Part shown: positions 6,066 through 11,725 of the stretch, in pieces
Layout: each line of letters opens with the position of its first letter
How positions within the stretch are numbered: position 1 is the stretch's first letter
Position numbers and translations under genes: made by a program
The notes under the pieces: generated by a model
Seen by the model: only the letters and a program-made list of their open reading frames with translations
What the model was told of the DNA's origin: nothing
Database searches by the model: none
DNA from: Candidatus Jorgensenbacteria bacterium RIFCSPLOWO2_12_FULL_42_11
GTDB lineage: Bacteria > Patescibacteriota > Minisyncoccia > UBA6257 > MFKM01
Direction of reading: 5' to 3'
Assembly (NCBI GenBank): GCA_001779575.1
Contig: MFKM01000009.1
Coordinates: forward strand, 1-18,813
DNA: 18,813 nt

Positions 6066-6136
6066 ACCCCGTTAGAAATCTAACAAATACTAAAAAAATC
6101 CAAGAAATTTTTTCTGCCCATGACTTCTAACGGGGT
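6066..6136. repeat. CCCCGTTAG palindromic repeat, copy 2, long-loop form
   Basis: ACCCCGTTAGAA (6066-6077) and TTCTAACGGGGT (6125-6136) are the same arms as in infB, but separated by 47 nt. A second small hairpin, GTTAGAAATCTAAC, overlaps the left arm. It looks like an expanded or interrupted copy. Confidence 0.75.
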
Positions 6137-6142
6137 AAATTA

Positions 6143-6180
6143 AAAATAAAAAAGCCGAGGGGACAAAGTCCGCCTCGGCT
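6143..6180 (-). terminator. Rho-independent terminator of the LysM-like gene
   Basis: On the minus strand AGCCGAGG pairs with CCTCGGCT across a 12-nt loop, followed by TTTTTATTTTT. It starts 14 nt beyond the stop of the gene at 6195-6482. Confidence 0.85.
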
Positions 6181-6194
6181 GTAACTAGAGGGTA

Positions 6195-6482
6195 TTATTT
6201 ACTGGGATTACTGGGGATTAGAATCGTTTTTCCTTCCGGAAGATAATAATCGTTGAGACGATTCTTTCCGTATACAACTTTCACCATTGTATCTGGATGT
6301 CTCCTGAATTGATTGCTCAATTCAGACCCTAGTTGCCACAAGTACATATCTTTCGGCGCTTCATACTTCACCCATTTAATTTCTTTAGGTGGGTCATAGT
6401 AAGTTAGGGCTTTATTCAAGGCCCATCCGAAAACAAGAACTAAACATAAAATCGTGAACAAAAGAACTATTTTCTCCTTCAT
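6195..6482 (-). CDS. Small secreted or anchored protein with LysM-like domain
   Basis: The 95-residue product has an N-terminal hydrophobic segment (about residues 5-24, IVLLFTILCLVLVFGWALN), so the rest is probably outside the membrane. Residues 40-92 resemble a LysM module (peptidoglycan or chitin binding): YEAPKDMYLWQLGSEL at the start corresponds to the GDTLW helix, and LPEGKTILIPS to the closing L-PGQ-L-IP strand. The start is supported by AGGAGG 5 nt upstream of the ATG at 6480-6482. A TTGACA-17-TATGCT promoter and a strong terminator make it a one-gene unit. The LysM assignment rests on pattern resemblance. Confidence 0.75.
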   Translation of the reverse strand: MKEKIVLLFTILCLVLVFGWALNKALTYYDPPKEIKWVKYEAPKDMYLWQLGSELSNQFRRHPDTMVKVVYGKNRLNDYYLPEGKTILIPSNPSK

Positions 6483-6557
6483 TTCTTCCTCCTTTTTGAC
6501 TTGTCATTCTTATTAAATTTTCAAGCTCCCGTATTAAATCAGGAGTTTCTATTACTA

Positions 6558-6586
6558 AGCATAGCAGGCTTTCAAATTTTTGTCAA
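6558..6586 (-). promoter_or_regulatory. Promoter of the LysM-like gene
   Basis: On the minus strand TTGACA (6581-6586), a 17-bp spacer and TATGCT (6558-6563). The leader is about 70 nt and ends in AGGAGG. Confidence 0.7.
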
Positions 6587-6628
6587 GTTCGCCTTTTACG
6601 ACAGTTTTGGGATATAATAATAAGCAAT

Positions 6629-7537
6629 ATGGCCATTATTGAAAAACTCCTGGAGGATTACCTGAACTATCTGGAAATTGAAAAAAACCGTTCGCCGAAA
6701 ACCCGGGTAAATTACGAACATTATCTCAAGACATTCATCAAATTCAGCGGCCTTAAAACCGAGAATGACATTACCGCCGACCGGGTGCGGGATTTTCGCT
6801 TGTTTTTGGCTCGAAGCAAAACCCCGCGGAACGAAGTCATCAAAAAAAATACCCAGGCCTATTACATTATCGCTTTGCGAAATTTTCTGAAGTATTTAAT
6901 CAAGCGCGATTTTGAGGTTCTGGCGCCGGATAAAATTGAGCTGCCCAAAATTCCGCAACGCCAAATTGAAATCATTGATTATTCTAATTTAGAACGGCTT
7001 TTAGCGGCGCCCCAGGGCAACGGTTTGCGCCAGCTTCGGGACAAAGCCATTTTGGAAACCTTTTTTTCCACCGGTCTCCGCTTATCCGAACTCTGCCAGC
7101 TTAACCGCCATCTGAACTTTGAACGGGGAGAAATTACCGTCCGCGGCAAAGGCAACAAACTAAGAGTGGTTTTTCTTTCATCTGATGCCAAAAAAGCCAT
7201 TAAGAATTATTTAGACAAAAGAACCGACGCCGAAGAATCCTTGTTTATCAGTTTAACTAAAGCGAAAAATCCCAAAGTCATTGGCCGGATTATTCCGCGA
7301 ACCGTCCAAAGATTAATTGACTACTACAGCCGCAAAGCCGGCATAGAGGAAAAAGTAACGCCCCATATGTTGCGACATTGCTACGCCACCGACCTTCTGA
7401 TAAACGGAGCCGATTTGCGTTCGGTCCAGGAACTGCTGGGCCACGCCAATGTTTCCACCACCCAAATGTACACCCACCTGACCAACAAAGAGCTCCGGGA
7501 AATTCATCAGGCCTTCCACGCAAGAAGGAGAGAATAA
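6629..7537 (+). CDS. xerC: Tyrosine recombinase, XerC/XerD type
   Basis: The 302-residue protein has the length and layout of chromosomal Xer recombinases, which resolve chromosome dimers at dif. The N-terminal SAM-like core-binding domain is residues 1-100 (LLEDYLNYLEIEKNRSPKTR), then the catalytic domain. All catalytic residues are present: R151 (TGLRLSEL), K174 (RGKGNK), H246 and R249 (HMLRH), H272 (GHANVSTT) and nucleophile Y281. No phage or transposon genes surround it, so a housekeeping role is more likely than an integrase. XerC versus XerD cannot be separated from sequence alone; many genomes of this type carry a single Xer. TATAAT at 6613-6618 lies 10 nt before the ATG and there is no Shine-Dalgarno. 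Confidence 0.93.
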   Translation: MAIIEKLLEDYLNYLEIEKNRSPKTRVNYEHYLKTFIKFSGLKTENDITADRVRDFRLFLARSKTPRNEVIKKNTQAYYIIALRNFLKYLIKRDFEVLAPDKIELPKIPQRQIEIIDYSNLERLLAAPQGNGLRQLRDKAILETFFSTGLRLSELCQLNRHLNFERGEITVRGKGNKLRVVFLSSDAKKAIKNYLDKRTDAEESLFISLTKAKNPKVIGRIIPRTVQRLIDYYSRKAGIEEKVTPHMLRHCYATDLLINGADLRSVQELLGHANVSTTQMYTHLTNKELREIHQAFHARRRE

Positions 7538-7550
7538 CCCCAGCGCCAAT

Positions 7551-7583
7551 AATAAAAAAGCCCCGATGAAAATCATCGGGGCT
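7551..7583 (-). terminator. Rho-independent terminator (minus), possibly bidirectional
   Basis: On the minus strand AGCCCCGAT pairs with ATCGGGGCT around a 7-nt loop, followed by TTTTTTATTATT. It serves the small gene at 7602-7829. On the plus strand it may also stop xerC read-through, but lacks a T run there. Confidence 0.8.
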
Positions 7584-7601
7584 GAAACAATCCTCCTTTT
7601 G

Positions 7602-7829
7602 TTAAATCTTTAAAAAACTAAATCTCAATCCCATTGCTTGGTGGGATTGAATAAGGTCGCTTAGCTTATGACCCGTCAAGCGACCGTTGTGTCTGACATT
7701 CTTGTTTTTACAGACTTCCACCTCCGTTTCTTTTGCCGTTACGCCGCTCGAACTTCCGACAGACAACCTGTAATGATCGAATTTGCAATTCCTATCAACC
7801 TTGCACGTTTTTTTTGCTTCGCACATAAT
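7602..7829 (-). CDS. Small Cys/Lys-rich protein of unknown function
   Basis: From the ATG at 7827-7829 (MCEAKKTCKV) the product is 75 aa. This start is preferred over an in-frame ATG 24 nt upstream because AGAGGAAA lies just before it. It is basic, with cysteines at positions 2, 8 and 14 of the N-terminal part, and one more in VEVCKNKN. The end, HKLSDLIQSHQAMGLRFSFLKI, looks helical. I do not recognise a family; the early cysteines could bind metal. A promoter at 8173-8200, a structured leader of over 300 nt and a terminator on the far side support a real gene. Confidence 0.6.
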   Translation of the reverse strand: MMCEAKKTCKVDRNCKFDHYRLSVGSSSGVTAKETEVEVCKNKNVRHNGRLTGHKLSDLIQSHQAMGLRFSFLKI

Positions 7830-8166
7830 TTCCTCTCTTTTTTTTATTAACATATCCCCTGTCTCTTTTTACTTTCTTTCTTTCCAAATTTATTTTCCGC
7901 CTCCTTTCTTTGAATTTTGATAAAGAATATTCTATAGACCCACCTCCTTTCTATCAGATTTCTTTCGCTAAATTTCATTCTATATTTTCATTCAAAAAAA
8001 TTATTTTATTCAATGGAAATCAATGAGGAGCTGTTCCGCGAGCAAAGTCTTTTTTAATATATTGGGATATGGACTTACCCGCGGAACGACCTAAGAGAGA
8101 TTGGTCTTAGCTCCTCCTTTTCTGCGCGAACAAAACAAAAAAAACATTAATTTGTAAAAGTACAAT
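7830..8166 (-). promoter_or_regulatory. Long structured 5' leader of the small Cys/Lys-rich gene
   Basis: Between the promoter and the gene lie about 335 nt without an ORF. Positions 8023-8116 fold into a multi-branch structure. The outer stem is AGGAGCT/AGCTCCT, one branch is GTTCCGCG/CGCGGAAC and another GACC/GGTC (or CTAAGA/TCTTAG). Downstream on the minus strand are two orphan Shine-Dalgarno-like AAAGGAGG sites (about 7899-7908 and 7943-7953) with no ATG at proper distance. The layout suggests leader-mediated control, such as a riboswitch or attenuator, but no known class is recognised. Confidence 0.45.
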
Positions 8167-8172
8167 GAAACA

Positions 8173-8200
8173 ATGATAACAAAGAGATTAAATTTGTCAA
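8173..8200 (-). promoter_or_regulatory. Promoter for the small Cys/Lys-rich gene
   Basis: On the minus strand TTGACA (8195-8200), a 16-bp spacer and TATCAT (8173-8178), located upstream of the structured leader. Confidence 0.5.
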
Positions 8201-8272
8201 GACCGGGCAAACTACCGGTTCTATCTCGTTACTTCGGTGGACTCTTTACGAAAAAATTCGGACTGATTTTCA

Positions 8273-8316
8273 AAGGTAGCGTTGCGAGTGCCCCCACCCA
8301 CTCGCAACGCTACCTT
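8273..8316. repeat. Perfect 18-bp inverted repeat
   Basis: AAGGTAGCGTTGCGAGTG (8273-8290) and its exact reverse complement (8299-8316) flank an 8-nt C-rich loop. A smaller GGCCTTCGGCC hairpin follows. No T run follows on either strand, so a simple terminator is unlikely. It sits in a gene-free stretch between the transglutaminase-like gene and a promoter. Confidence 0.85.
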
Positions 8317-8362
8317 CACGCTCGGCCTTCGGCCTCGTTTATGTTTTGCGCGCGCGATTTTT

Positions 8363-8383
8363 GTTTTTCGCAGTGCGAAAAAC
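8363..8383. repeat. Hairpin at the end of the transglutaminase-like gene
   Basis: GTTTTTCGC (8363-8371) and GCGAAAAAC (8375-8383) form a perfect 9-bp stem with a 3-nt loop, starting 2 nt past the stop at 8386. It may act as a terminator or 3' stabiliser, but the minus-strand stem is followed by A, not T. Confidence 0.55.
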
Positions 8384-8385
8384 AT

Positions 8386-8946
8386 TTAAATTTTAATTTT
8401 CTCTATTGAGTCAAATTCTGTAAGACCTAAATCCCAAGAATCCCTACCCTTTTTCCATAATAAATATGGTCCATTTGGTAAGCCACCCCACGGAACATCT
8501 TCCTTAATTTCTCCTTTTAATGGTGTGGATGTCCTATTGGCAACATCAAATGTGTACCAACCATCCACTAATTCAAATTCTCCAACTGAGTGCACCATGC
8601 CAGTATTATTATTTTTAAGTTTTACAAATCTTGTTCCCTTTACGCCACCAGCTCTAGCAAAAGTAAGAAAAGTAACAACCAGATCTGTACAGGCTTTTCC
8701 CTGGTATACAAAACCATCCTCAAGAACTTGCGAACCAGTTCTTCTCCATCTTATCTGTTTTTCAGCTTCTTTTGTTTCGTCATCATATGGTCTGAATGTT
8801 AATACTGAAAACATTTTGTTTCTCAACGCCACTAGATCTTCAGATGTACTAACGAGAGACATTTTCCACTCGTCAAGCGATTTCCTAACAAAATCATTTG
8901 GTTCAATCTGAGAAGAGATTGATGTTTTCCCGTCTTCTTTTGCCAT
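8386..8946 (-). CDS. Transglutaminase-like cysteine protease-fold protein
   Basis: The 186-residue cytoplasmic protein contains a transglutaminase-like core in residues 80-140. C86 lies in GKACTDLVVTFLTFARAGGV, matching the Cys helix followed by the R-A-GI/V turn of the family. H119 lies in MVHSVGEFELVDGWYTFD and D134 follows in FDVANR, completing the Cys-His-Asp triad. The N-terminal 70 residues are charged and helical (DEWKMSLVSTSEDLVALRNKMF), then EKQIRWRRTG. No signal peptide is seen. Substrate is unknown; family members are proteases, peptide N-glycanases or cross-linkers. A TATAAT (8974-8979, minus) lies upstream. It appears to stand alone between highly structured intergenic DNA. Confidence 0.72.
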   Translation of the reverse strand: MAKEDGKTSISSQIEPNDFVRKSLDEWKMSLVSTSEDLVALRNKMFSVLTFRPYDDETKEAEKQIRWRRTGSQVLEDGFVYQGKACTDLVVTFLTFARAGGVKGTRFVKLKNNNTGMVHSVGEFELVDGWYTFDVANRTSTPLKGEIKEDVPWGGLPNGPYLLWKKGRDSWDLGLTEFDSIEKIKI

Positions 8947-9050
8947 AATTTATTTAATTACAATTATGATCTGATTATACGATATTTAAGAGATTTTGGG
9001 TAGATAATAAGCTATTGTTATTTTTTTCGGATTATTTGTATTATGAAAGT

Positions 9051-9134
9051 GTAGTCAAACCATCTTTCGGATTTTTTAATGGCCGCTTTGGACAGATCCG
9101 AAAGGGTTTGACTACAACCAGAGCGGCCATTAAA
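9051..9134. ncRNA. Interlocked inverted repeats with H-type pseudoknot potential
   Basis: GTAGTCAAACC (9051-9061) pairs with 9105-9115 and CTTTCGGAT (9064-9072) with 9096-9104, a 20-bp hairpin with a 2-nt bulge. The loop segment 9075-9091 (TTTAATGGCCGCTTTGG) is complementary over 17 bp, with one G-U, to 9118-9134 immediately downstream. All three pairings together form an H-type pseudoknot. Nothing in the stretch is coding. Whether it acts as RNA or as a folded DNA strand, and which strand matters, is unknown. Confidence 0.5.
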
Positions 9135-9178
9135 GCTATAAAAGCTCTTTAAAATTTTTGCGTTTTTTCTTTTGAGAT

Positions 9179-9258
9179 CATTTCTTTTAAGAAATGGTTT
9201 GTCCGAGCCGACTTTTTACGAAGAATTATCATTCTTCGCCAAAAAAGTCGGCTCGGAC
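9179..9258. repeat. Tandem hairpins including a near-perfect 25-bp inverted repeat
   Basis: CATTTCTT/AAGAAATG (9179-9196) is followed by GTCCGAGCCGACTTTTT (9201-9217) paired perfectly with 9242-9258. Inside that stem CGAAGAAT (9219-9226) pairs with ATTCTTCG (9231-9238). No ORF is supported here. Confidence 0.8.
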
Positions 9259-9309
9259 TACTCTTTAGATAATCGGCGGCTTTTTTGCGTATATAAACAG
9301 GGCTTTGCA

Positions 9310-9341
9310 GCGCTCGCCGCGGGGGCGGGCGCGGCGAGCGC
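9310..9341. repeat. Very GC-rich 12-bp inverted repeat
   Basis: GCGCTCGCCGCG (9310-9321) and CGCGGCGAGCGC (9330-9341) surround an 8-nt G-rich loop. The composition contrasts sharply with the AT-rich surroundings. It is the last of the hairpins between the transglutaminase-like gene and tRNA-Ile. Confidence 0.8.
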
Positions 9342-9406
9342 CATTCCTGACTCGCCGGAAAATCCAAAACTGTGGGCGCACCTGGGATCTAACCATTAAA
9401 CTTGTG

Positions 9407-9480
9407 TGCGCGTGCTTGGATTCGAACCAAGGACCTTACGATTATAAGTCGCATGCTCTAACCAGCTGAGCTACACGCGC
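9407..9480 (-). tRNA. tRNA-Ile(UAU)
   Basis: The 74-nt sequence has a perfect acceptor (GCGCGTG with CACGCGC), D arm GCTCAGCTGGTTAGAGC, anticodon loop CTTATAA giving UAU, and T arm CTTGG-TTCGAAT-CCAAG. It should read AUA. CCA is not encoded. It begins 4 nt after the hicA stop codon on the same strand. Most bacteria read AUA with a CAU tRNA modified by lysidine, so an encoded UAU is uncommon. Confidence 0.9.
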
Positions 9481-9484
9481 ATTC

Positions 9485-9706
9485 TTATATCTTTTTATTA
9501 AAATCTTTAATTGTCAAATTTGCTTGGCGTAGAATTGATTTAAAAGTTCCGAGAGGAATTTCTTTTCTGCCAGCTGGAATAATAACGGTTAAAGTTGGTT
9601 TACCGATTTTTCTGAATTTGACATGACTCCCTTTCTGGGAAATATAAAGAAAACCCTCGCTTTGAAGGACTTTAATTATATGGCTGGAAGAATAAAGTTT
9701 AGGCAC
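9485..9706 (-). CDS. hicA: HicA-type toxin (mRNA interferase)
   Basis: HicA toxins are small double-stranded-RNA-binding-fold ribonucleases that cut mRNA. The 73-residue product fits: an N-terminal helix with SSSHIIKVLQSEGF, then ISQKGSHVKFRK, in which the histidine after KGS (about residue 28) is the family's catalytic residue, then the strand TLTVIIPAG and KEIPLGTFKSILRQANLT. The start is a GTG at 9704-9706 that overlaps the last 8 nt of hicB, so translation is probably coupled. The order is antitoxin first, the reverse of the classical E. coli hicA-hicB. tRNA-Ile follows 4 nt downstream. Confidence 0.88.
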   Translation of the reverse strand: MPKLYSSSHIIKVLQSEGFLYISQKGSHVKFRKIGKPTLTVIIPAGRKEIPLGTFKSILRQANLTIKDFNKKI

Positions 9707-9917
9707 GACAAATAGACATTTTTACTAATTCCGGACGCTCAATTTTGGTTATTTTTGGAATTTTGATATCCTCAAAATATAATTCCAGGGCTTCGTCTAA
9801 ATTAGCTAATGCTTCCTTTTTTGTCCTGCCAAAGCTGGAAACATCTACATTAAGACATTGGGCCACATAATATCCGCCTTCTTTCCAAACTACATTTTTT
9901 AACTCTATTTTACGCAT
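9699..9917 (-). CDS. hicB: HicB-type antitoxin, short form
   Basis: HicB antitoxins neutralise HicA with a partially degraded RNase-H-like fold. The 72-residue product shows the signature VVWKEGGYYVAQCLNVDVSS, followed by GRTKKEALANLDEALELYFE. It stops soon after, so the C-terminal helix-turn-helix or ribbon-helix-helix DNA-binding domain of longer HicB proteins is missing, and autoregulation by HicB alone is doubtful. Its ATG (9915-9917) directly abuts the palindromic element 9918-10214, with no Shine-Dalgarno. Its promoter probably lies on the far side of that element (10231-10260). Confidence 0.88.
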   Translation of the reverse strand: MRKIELKNVVWKEGGYYVAQCLNVDVSSFGRTKKEALANLDEALELYFEDIKIPKITKIERPELVKMSICRA

Positions 9918-10214
9918 ACCCAGTAGTAGACCCGCGATAGCAATTTATCTTCAGCTCATCGGGGTCTAGTTTGTTTATTTGACTTTGTTCATTATGACTA
10001 ATTTATTGCTCAGTTGAAAGCCCCGAGATAAATTGACCCAGTATGACAACGGCGATAGCCAATTTGCTGTTTAATCCCGAAGTTAAATATGTTTAGGGTT
10101 GCTTCTCAATTAATCAGGGCAAGGTTTTATGGCTAAACTATCGCAAATTGGAATTAAACCAATCGCCGTTGCTCTACTGGGTTGAGCTGAAGCAATCGCG
10201 GGCTCACTACTGGG
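9918..10214 (-). repeat. Palindromic structured element E2 at the hicB start codon
   Basis: On the minus strand it opens with CCCAGTAGTGAGCCCGCGAT and closes with ATCGCGGGTCTACTACTGGG, 20 of 23 positions pairing. ATG lies immediately outside both ends, and the downstream one starts hicB. Inside is a second long stem (about 10037-10060 with 10158-10182) that again has CCCAGTA-like ends. There are also two crossing helices: 9941-9949 with 10027-10035, and 9950-9958 with 10183-10191. It shares a 40-nt segment with E1 (about 9966-10006). It could be a non-autonomous mobile element, possibly nested, or a structured leader RNA. Confidence 0.6.
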
Positions 10215-10230
10215 CATACTCGTATTTTTA

Positions 10231-10256
10231 TATTATCATAAACTCAAAAAATAAGT
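10231..10256 (-). promoter_or_regulatory. Putative hicBA promoter upstream of element E2
   Basis: On the minus strand TTGACT is followed by TAATAT after about 18 bp. Transcription would begin close to the outer end of element E2, which would make the whole element a leader of about 300 nt. Confidence 0.4.
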
Positions 10257-10333
10257 CAAACGAGCTAGCGCGATTTCAAATTCCTCTTCATTAAATTCCA
10301 TAGATAGATTAAGAAAAATTCAACTAAAATTTT

Positions 10334-10363
10334 ACCCCGTTAGAAAATATTTTCTAACGGGGT
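10334..10363. repeat. CCCCGTTAG palindromic repeat, copy 3, perfect palindrome
   Basis: ACCCCGTTAGAAAAT and ATTTTCTAACGGGGT abut without a loop, giving a 30-bp perfect palindrome. It shares its outer 11-12 bases with the copies at 2205-2238 and 6066-6136. Confidence 0.9.
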
Positions 10364-10395
10364 TTATTAAAATAAAAATGGTAGAATTGTTTAAA

Positions 10396-10432
10396 TCAAA
10401 AAGGACTGGTGTTTTAATTCCAGTCCTTTTAT
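10396..10432 (-). terminator. Rho-independent terminator of the sigma4-alphaCTD gene
   Basis: AAAAGGACTGG and CCAGTCCTTTT pair across a 10-nt loop; on the minus strand TTTTT follows. It lies just beyond the stop at 10445. T residues on both sides may make it bidirectional. Confidence 0.8.
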
Positions 10433-10444
10433 CGTAAAAACTAT

Positions 10445-10975
10445 TCAACGCGCCGGGGGATTAAATTTGTTGGGCAATTTCATCCTTAAGGATAGGCCCA
10501 AACTTTCAAGCAGAGACTTAATCTCCGAAAGAGATTTCTTTCCAAAATACTTTAAGCCTAAAAGTTCTTCCTCGTTTTTGATAACAAGGTCAGCGATAAT
10601 TCTAATGTTTGCCATTTTAAAACAATTAGCTGACCTTACTGAAAGTTCCAGTTCTGAAATTGGCGTTAAGAGTAAACCGCGAAACCTTGATTCGTAAGGG
10701 AGCGCTGATTCCTCTCCTTTTGAAATTACTGGTTTTGCGAATATTCTTTTTCTTAACTTTCTAAGAGCGCGAAATTCTATTTGGCGTACTCTTTCACGGC
10801 TAACACCAAAATTCTCAGCTATTTCTTCCAGTGTTTTCAGTTCAGTGTTTAAACCAAACCGGCCTCTTACCACTTCCGCTTCTCGCGAAGAAAGTACTTG
10901 CCCCAAAATATTATCAATATTTTCTTGAGGCAAAATTTCCGCAACAAGTCCTTCATAGCCAACATTCTTTCTCAT
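10445..10975 (-). CDS. Fusion of sigma-70 region 4 with RNA polymerase alpha C-terminal domain
   Basis: The 176-aa protein has two recognisable domains. Residues 24-78 form sigma region 4: [14 protein letters not shown], then the helix-turn-helix [20 protein letters not shown] that in sigma factors reads the -35 box. Residues 101-167 form an alpha CTD: R114, N117 and C118 (VRSANC) and G145, K147, S148 and E151 (GKKSLSEIK) match the E. coli residues that touch UP-element DNA (R265, N268, C269, G296, K298, S299, E302). Sigma region 2, needed for melting and core binding, is absent, as is the alpha assembly domain. It is probably a DNA-binding transcription regulator that touches promoters with both modules. 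AAAGGAG precedes the ATG at 10973-10975; it has its own promoter and terminator. Confidence 0.88.
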   Translation of the reverse strand: MRKNVGYEGLVAEILPQENIDNILGQVLSSREAEVVRGRFGLNTELKTLEEIAENFGVSRERVRQIEFRALRKLRKRIFAKPVISKGEESALPYESRFRGLLLTPISELELSVRSANCFKMANIRIIADLVIKNEEELLGLKYFGKKSLSEIKSLLESLGLSLRMKLPNKFNPPAR

Positions 10976-11029
10976 TTCTTCTCCTTTCTATTTTTTTCAA
11001 CCTTAATTTGTTTTTAAAAGAACTTTAAT

Positions 11030-11058
11030 AGGGTAGCAAATTTTTGGGTTTTTGTCAA
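11030..11058 (-). promoter_or_regulatory. Promoter of the sigma4-alphaCTD gene
   Basis: On the minus strand TTGACA (11053-11058), a 17-bp spacer and TACCCT (11030-11035). The leader is about 50 nt. The -10 box is weak, which may fit a regulated gene. Confidence 0.5.
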
Positions 11059-11077
11059 ATGTCATTTACTCTTTTTT

Positions 11078-11109
11078 AAATGAAAAAGCCGCCTATTAAA
11101 GACGGCTTT
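11078..11109 (-). terminator. Rho-independent terminator of the 11-15 kb operon
   Basis: On the minus strand AAAGCCG pairs with CGGCTTT across an 11-nt loop and is followed by TTTTTCA. It closes the minus-strand gene cluster that starts at the promoter 15128-15156. The stretch 11110-11272 before it has no ORF, only small hairpins such as AAGACC/GGTCTT near 11158-11180. Confidence 0.7.
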
Positions 11110-11272
11110 GAGTTCCACCTACTTACTGCGGTCTCGCCCGGTTTTATAGAATTCCTAAGACCTAGCCATTTCGGTCTTTTCGGAAATTTATTTCCACGGA
11201 TCCCCGCTCACGTGCGTCTTGCTGGCTTGTTTTATTGTTCGCCAGATTGACTTGCCCTTGTCTTCGCTGTGC

Positions 11273-11644
11273 CTATCGTAGCCACATTTGCCGGCCAAGC
11301 AACCGATAATCTTCGAAAAGCCACTTATGTTTTTTTAATTCTAATCTCTCGGTTGCAATCTCTTTAGCCAGCGCCCATAATTCGTTTTCTACTTCTATCT
11401 CGCGTCCCATGGGAACTATCGTCTGAGCTACTACCTTAATGCCACCAAGCCAAAATTTGCATTTTTGACTATTCAGGAGTTGCGACTTCTCAATTGCGTC
11501 GAACATCCGCTTGTGTCCCCTAAGGGATTTTTTCATAGCATCAAGGGTGCCTTGGGATTCTTGTTCGTATGTAGAAATGCGGCCATAACTACTTTCACAA
11601 CCATTGTCACAGCAAACGGTTAGCAGGCACTTGAATTTCTCCAT
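11273..11644 (-). CDS. Cys-containing small protein of unknown function
   Basis: From the ATG at 11642-11644 (MEKFKCLLTVCCDNGC) the product is 123 aa. A GTG 12 nt upstream is in frame but is part of the Shine-Dalgarno GGAGGTG, so the ATG is chosen. Cysteines cluster at the N-terminus (KCLLTVCCDNGCESS), suggesting metal binding or a disulfide-rich start. The rest is helical and charged, with RGHKRMFDAIEKSQ, a middle part KFWLGGIKVVAQTIVPMGREIEVE, and a basic Trp-containing tail. I do not recognise a family. It is the last gene of the operon, and its leader carries the two-hairpin repeat R1 and a conserved GTGACGCCGAC segment shared with the DHH-like gene. Confidence 0.68.
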   Translation of the reverse strand: MEKFKCLLTVCCDNGCESSYGRISTYEQESQGTLDAMKKSLRGHKRMFDAIEKSQLLNSQKCKFWLGGIKVVAQTIVPMGREIEVENELWALAKEIATERLELKKHKWLFEDYRLLGRQMWLR

Positions 11645-11675
11645 ATTCCTTTTCACCTCCTTCAGTTTTTTTACT

Positions 11676-11708
11676 GGCTCGTCCGTTACATGTCGGCGTC
11701 ACCTATCC
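11676..11708 (-). promoter_or_regulatory. Conserved leader segment, copy 1
   Basis: On the minus strand GGATAGGTGACGCCGACATG, followed by TAACGGACGAGCC, lies between repeat R1 and the ribosome-binding site. It matches 13190-13222 at most positions, so the leaders of these two genes share more than the hairpin repeat. Confidence 0.6.
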
Positions 11709-11725
11709 TATATTTATTTATGTAA

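Noticed and set aside
8525..8911. 128-codon open frame on the plus strand
   Set aside because: It is antisense to the transglutaminase-like gene, has no ribosome-binding site, and its composition (Ser/Phe/Leu-rich) is typical of a shadow frame.
9371..9400. tRNA-like 3' fragment (minus-strand GGTTAGATCCCAGGTGCGCCCA)
   Set aside because: It resembles a T arm and acceptor end, but the loop lacks the TTC motif and no matching 5' half or D arm is found nearby.
10240..10305. 21-codon minus-strand frame (MEFNEEEFEIALARL...)
   Set aside because: Looks protein-like, but it has no ribosome-binding site and overlaps the likely hicBA promoter; too short to support.
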